From: Phaeoceros laevis
Taxonomy: Eukaryota > Anthocerotophyta > Anthocerotopsida > Notothyladales
DNA: 35,806 nt
Assembly: GCA_049999765.1 (NCBI GenBank)
Contig: JBNGIQ010009547.1
Coordinates: 369,165 to 404,970 of the forward strand
Reading direction: 5' to 3'
This document shows positions 32,757-35,806 of this stretch, one piece after another. The number at the start of each line of letters is the position of its first letter. Position 1 is the stretch's first letter. Made by a program: the position numbers and the translations under genes. The notes under the pieces are model-generated. The model did no database searches, was not told where the DNA came from, and saw nothing but the letters and a program-made list of their open reading frames with translations.

Positions 32757-33026
32757 GTTGCTTATGTTGAGGTTGGGCGTTGTCTGGCCATAGTGACAGT
32801 GCTTCAGTTGAGAACACAGCAAGGCAGTGTCGCATTTTTGCCCTCCCCTCCTAGACTTCCTCTTTTCTAACCCTCCCGGTGTCTTGGATGACGGGGAAGG
32901 ATTCCCTAGGGCTGCGGCATGCCTTGTGGCATTCTCCCTTGCCTTTTTGCTCAGTCGCTTCGAGCCAGTTCCCCAAACCCTACGCATGAAGTGTTTTTTG
33001 CTTCTCAGTTGCAGGGATGTGCTTAT

Positions 33027-33705
33027 GAGTGCAACTGCTTGCCCTGTTGTAAGAGCATCAGCACTTACACAAGCCTTGAGAAGGCAAGCAAACGTAGCGC
33101 AGTCCAATAAAATAAGGCCCTCCTGCTTCAGCCTGGCTTGCATACAATACGAGAGTCAAGGGACTGGGACCGTACCCAGCACTCCCAGATAGAATGGCAG
33201 CCCATGTTATTGCTGACCCCGTTGACAGCCTACCACCACATGCTGGCCCCCATAGGCAGACTACCAGCACAATTTGCGTGCATCCTCTAGTTGACCACAT
33301 GTCGAATACACGTCTGCGAGTCAAGTGCCCTTCCCTCAAGCCCTCCTCCCACGTTCCCTGAGTGCAGCTGTTTGCCCTGCTATAGAGCATCCGCACTTGC
33401 ACAGGCCTTGAGAAGGCAAGCAAACGTAGCGCTGTCCAATAAAATCAGGCCTTCCGGCTTCATCCTGGACAAAACGGGAGCAAGGGGACTGAGCCCGTGT
33501 TCAGCATTTCCAGATAAAACGGCAGTCCATGTTATTGCTGGCCCCCGTAGACAGCGTATCACCACATGCTGGCCCCCGTAGACAGACTACCACCACAATT
33601 TGCGTGCATCCTCCAGTTGACCACATGTCGAATTCACGCCTGTGAGTCAATTGCCCAATACTACTTCACCTTCACGTTATCCTCGTTCCACAATCCCTGA
33701 TCATG
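33027..33705 (+). repeat. tandem repeat, two ~333-345 bp units plus a partial third
   Basis: Unit 1 starts at about 33027 (GAGTGCAACTGCTTGCC) and unit 2 at about 33360 (GAGTGCAGCTGTTTGCC). A partial third start is at about 33705 (GAATACAGCTGCTTGC). Shared landmarks include CCTTGAGAAGGCAAGCAAAC, GTCCAATAAAAT, CCATGTTATTGCTG, AATTTGCGTGCATCCTC and GTTGACCACATGTCGAAT. The copies have diverged by scattered substitutions. Within each unit the phrase ACCACATGCTGGCCCCC is also partly duplicated. Confidence 0.88.
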
Positions 33706-33929
33706 AATACAGCTGCTTGCACGAGCTGAAATACATGCCTTCCTGCCCCACCTTCTGCATGTATAATATCAGCAAATACCAAATGCTCATGTGGGATAGT
33801 GGCAGGTCAAGGAGGACCAATACCTACACTACCCTCACTCTGTGTAAGGCCCGGTGTCAGGGCCTTCCTGCTCATACCTTCAGCGGACGGGCGTACACGC
33901 CTGCACTCTCCATAGCTAGGGTGCTTCTC

Positions 33930-34240
33930 CCCTAACTTACCCAAGGCTGCCCTGAATCCCCTACCAATGGTAGAGGGTGACCATAGCCCCTGGGTAGGAT
34001 TAAGGGAGTTAACACTAACCCTCTCCAATCCCTACCTAAGGTTGCCCGAACTCTCTTGCCAATGGTGGGAGGGTGGAAGAGCTCCTAGGCAAACCGGGGG
34101 AGAGATACGAAAATAGTTAGCTAGTTAGCTAGTTAGTTTCTACAAGTAGAGTCCTTAGAATGAGTCGGGGGCCGCGGTTGACTTGCCGCACGGTTGGCCC
34201 ACGCCCATATCGTTGAAATAAATTCATTCATTCATTCATG
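33930..34240 (+). mobile_element. LINE-like 3' end with (ATTC)n tail
   Basis: The block ends GAAATAAATTCATTCATTCATTCAT at about 34215-34239, a simple-repeat tail as in many non-LTR retrotransposons. Upstream lie TTAGCTAGTTAGCTAGTTAG (near 34117-34136) and a diverged duplication of about 95 bp (33941 onward against 34036 onward, both with AAGG.TGCCC and CCAATGGT.G). No reverse-transcriptase coding remains, so it would be a 5'-truncated copy. Confidence 0.4.
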
Positions 34241-35080
34241 AGTGTCAACTTGGCCCAAATGCTGCAGAGAAGAGCATTTCTACTCTCATGATCTTTGCCA
34301 CCATACATGCATCATGTCCAGTGACACCAGAGGGCATGGACTGGGCATGCCTAGACAGTCCCCCATGTCGTGCGTAGGTATGTAGTGCTGCATCACCTCT
34401 GTAATCCAAGCTGTAGCCTGAATGCTGTAACACTAGCTGGACACATCATACATGACCGCAATGCACATGCTTGGTGACTAGAAAACGATAGCATAGACCA
34501 AAAAGAAATGTGCTGAGCCATTTCATATGCTCGCTCCGTTTGAGTGTCGAACATATGAAAAAGGAGCGCAATAAACCTGTGCACAGGTGAGTCCAACAAA
34601 TTGCCAGGCAAGAATCAGCAAAGCTTCAGAAAATGATACGAACTTGTGTAGATCTTCAAGATATAGCTGCATGCGCAAAGCCCAGCACTAGCCTAATTTT
34701 GGAACTTGCTAAGACTATTGTCTACAAAGTGACGATGGCCATTAAGCTTCCGCCTGCTCTCTCTCCTAAGTAGCCGTCGCTGCCAGCGCGCGAAAGCGCC
34801 GCATAAGCTGGAGATAATAAATAACCCGGCAAAGGCCTATCCCTAATGGGATCCATTAGACGATTTATAACCGTTAACTACAAGTCATAACATCGGGAAC
34901 ACGGCATTACGCAGGTGATCGAGTTGTGGACTGAATTACACTAATTAACACGACTTGGCATTATGCAAAAGAAGTCGTGATGATGATGACCAGAAAATAT
35001 CGTGACTCAAAGAACACATGCCTGCTACATACCTAGCAACCACCTGCTGAGCGACGTCCATTTACAAAACCTGACACCCA
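34241..35080. other. intergenic DNA without an assignable gene
   Basis: Several minus-strand frames between 34245 and 34680 have a somewhat protein-like look (for example HMFDTQTERAYEMAQHISFW), but competing frames look equally plausible. I could not build a consistent exon model or name a family. The part from 34740 to 35080 shows nothing. Confidence 0.35.
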
Positions 35081-35462
35081 CCATTGCGCTGTGAGGTAAG
35101 CCCTGCCCGTCATCTCATTCAGTCCAAAGAGGGCTGAGCATGAGCCCAAACCGAATTAAATTCATTCATTCAAAGAGGGCTATCTGTAGGGTAATGGGTT
35201 GCATTATTGTCAGTAGGTGCGGGTGGATCAATCTCTCAATAGGGGCCCACATGCTTTTTGCAAACTCGCATTCGAAGAAAATGTGCTTTGTTCTTTTGCT
35301 CACCTCCAGTTGCACTTGTGGCTTGTGAGAGCTGAGCTCCCTGCAACCCCTAACAACTTCCCCACCAGGAAAATCTGGGTGGAAGCAACATCGGAATCTC
35401 AGCTGGAATTTACCCCAACGAGGTGGTGGTGGCCTGCTGGTAAGAAGAAAGAACCTGTGCAT
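35056..35462 (-). mobile_element. LINE remnant with reverse-transcriptase zinc-binding (zf-RVT-like) segment
   Basis: The minus strand encodes KRTKHIFFECEFAKSMW at about 35240-35300, which matches the E-T-x-x-H-x-F-F-x-C-x-F-A-x-x-x-W pattern of the zinc-binding domain after the reverse transcriptase in plant LINEs. The upstream cysteines are not clearly conserved. The frame is interrupted at 35136-35170 by a short insertion. Without that insertion it would stay open for roughly 30 more codons toward lower coordinates. It is a fragment; no intact enzyme is present. Confidence 0.5.
35125..35181 (+). mobile_element. 35-bp truncated LINE-type insertion flanked by 11-bp target-site duplication
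   Basis: CAAAGAGGGCT occurs at 35125-35135 and again at 35171-35181. Between them are 35 bp ending AATTAAATTCATTCATT, the same tail type as at 34221-34239. Direct repeats around a tail-ended insert are the signature of target-primed reverse transcription. Confidence 0.65.
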
Positions 35463-35623
35463 ACCTGCTGAATTACAAGACTATCAACATCTACAAACTA
35501 CTTGTGGCCAAAGCTCTGAAAAAAGATCGGCCCCCTCTTGTGCCAAGCTGGGAGCTGCCCTTGTGGCGACAGAAACAAGCTCTCAACCTCTTGTGGAAGA
35601 CCCAGGTATGGCGCCAAAGATGA
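35444..35623 (+). other. protein-like open frame, unassigned
   Basis: A plus-strand frame without ATG reads CAYLLNYKTINIYKLLVAKA and then WELPLWRQKQALNLLWKTQV before TGA at 35621. It looks coding by composition but matches no family I can name. It could be an exon of a gene continuing off the window or part of a mobile element. Confidence 0.25.
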
Positions 35624-35806
35624 GGATGATGATGCGGCAACTCTTCCAGAAGGCACTCCCAAATGCGGACAGATGGGCGGCCTTGTTTGAGATCTTTGAG
35701 ATGGACACTTGCACCTTGTGCAAGAGCACTTACTTTCCTTCTACGTGTATAGTAGGTTAAAAACTTTGCTAAAAATGGGTCGATGCAAAATCCCCAGGGC
35801 CGAAGA

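Noticed and set aside
32494-33143. Frames running across the run of Ns
   Set aside because: They include unknown residues across the gap and have no recognisable parts on either side.
1-35806. CRISPR arrays, operons, tRNA or rRNA genes
   Set aside because: No regularly spaced direct repeats with unique spacers, no bacterial gene order, and no cloverleaf or rRNA sequence was seen. The gene structure is eukaryotic.

Overview
This window is nuclear DNA of a land plant. It carries an AP2/ERF transcription factor, a methionine sulfoxide reductase A with a plastid-type leader, spliceosomal GT-AG introns (mostly about 80-250 nt) and plant-type versions of two chromatin genes. The gene-poor DNA is full of short tandem repeats, and the ERF gene has a very long glutamine-rich coding region. 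Together these fit a bryophyte, and a liverwort such as Marchantia is my best guess. That placement is an inference from style, not a database match.

Layout. (1) 1-4950: a one-exon gene for an NFRKB-like INO80-complex subunit (+), with short upstream ORFs, then its 3' flank. (2) About 4950-11200: a gene desert of over 6 kb with many microsatellites and one AT-rich island. It leads into the long 5' region of the next gene. (3) 11644-14771: a two-exon ERF-family transcription factor (+), about 1001 aa. (4) 15247-18266: CCT2, the beta subunit of the TRiC/CCT chaperonin (-). I resolved 11 coding exons giving 528 aa. It faces the ERF gene tail to tail. (5) 18593-19538: a small unrecognised coiled-coil gene (+), divergent from CCT2 across about 330 bp. 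(6) 19654-20537: plastid-type MSRA (+), two exons, 262 aa. (7) 20772-29863: a BRWD/PHIP-type WD40-bromodomain protein (-). I resolved 23 exons giving 2005 aa, in phase throughout. It ends tail to tail with MSRA. (8) 29864-35806: repeat-rich DNA. It holds a probable CACTA-transposon end running into a 100-N assembly gap, a 333-345 bp tandem repeat, LINE-like 3' tails with (ATTC)n ends, a reverse-transcriptase zinc-finger remnant and a frameshifted gene fragment.

The genes do not form a pathway. Two (NFRKB-like and BRWD-like) act on chromatin, one is a transcription factor, and CCT2 and MSRA are housekeeping protein-folding and repair genes. From CCT2 to BRWD the genes are tightly packed, while the ERF gene stands alone behind a large upstream region, as is common for regulated developmental or stress genes. 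I found no CRISPR array, operon, tRNA or rRNA. The least explained items are the small coiled-coil gene beside CCT2 and the layered mobile-element debris at the right end.
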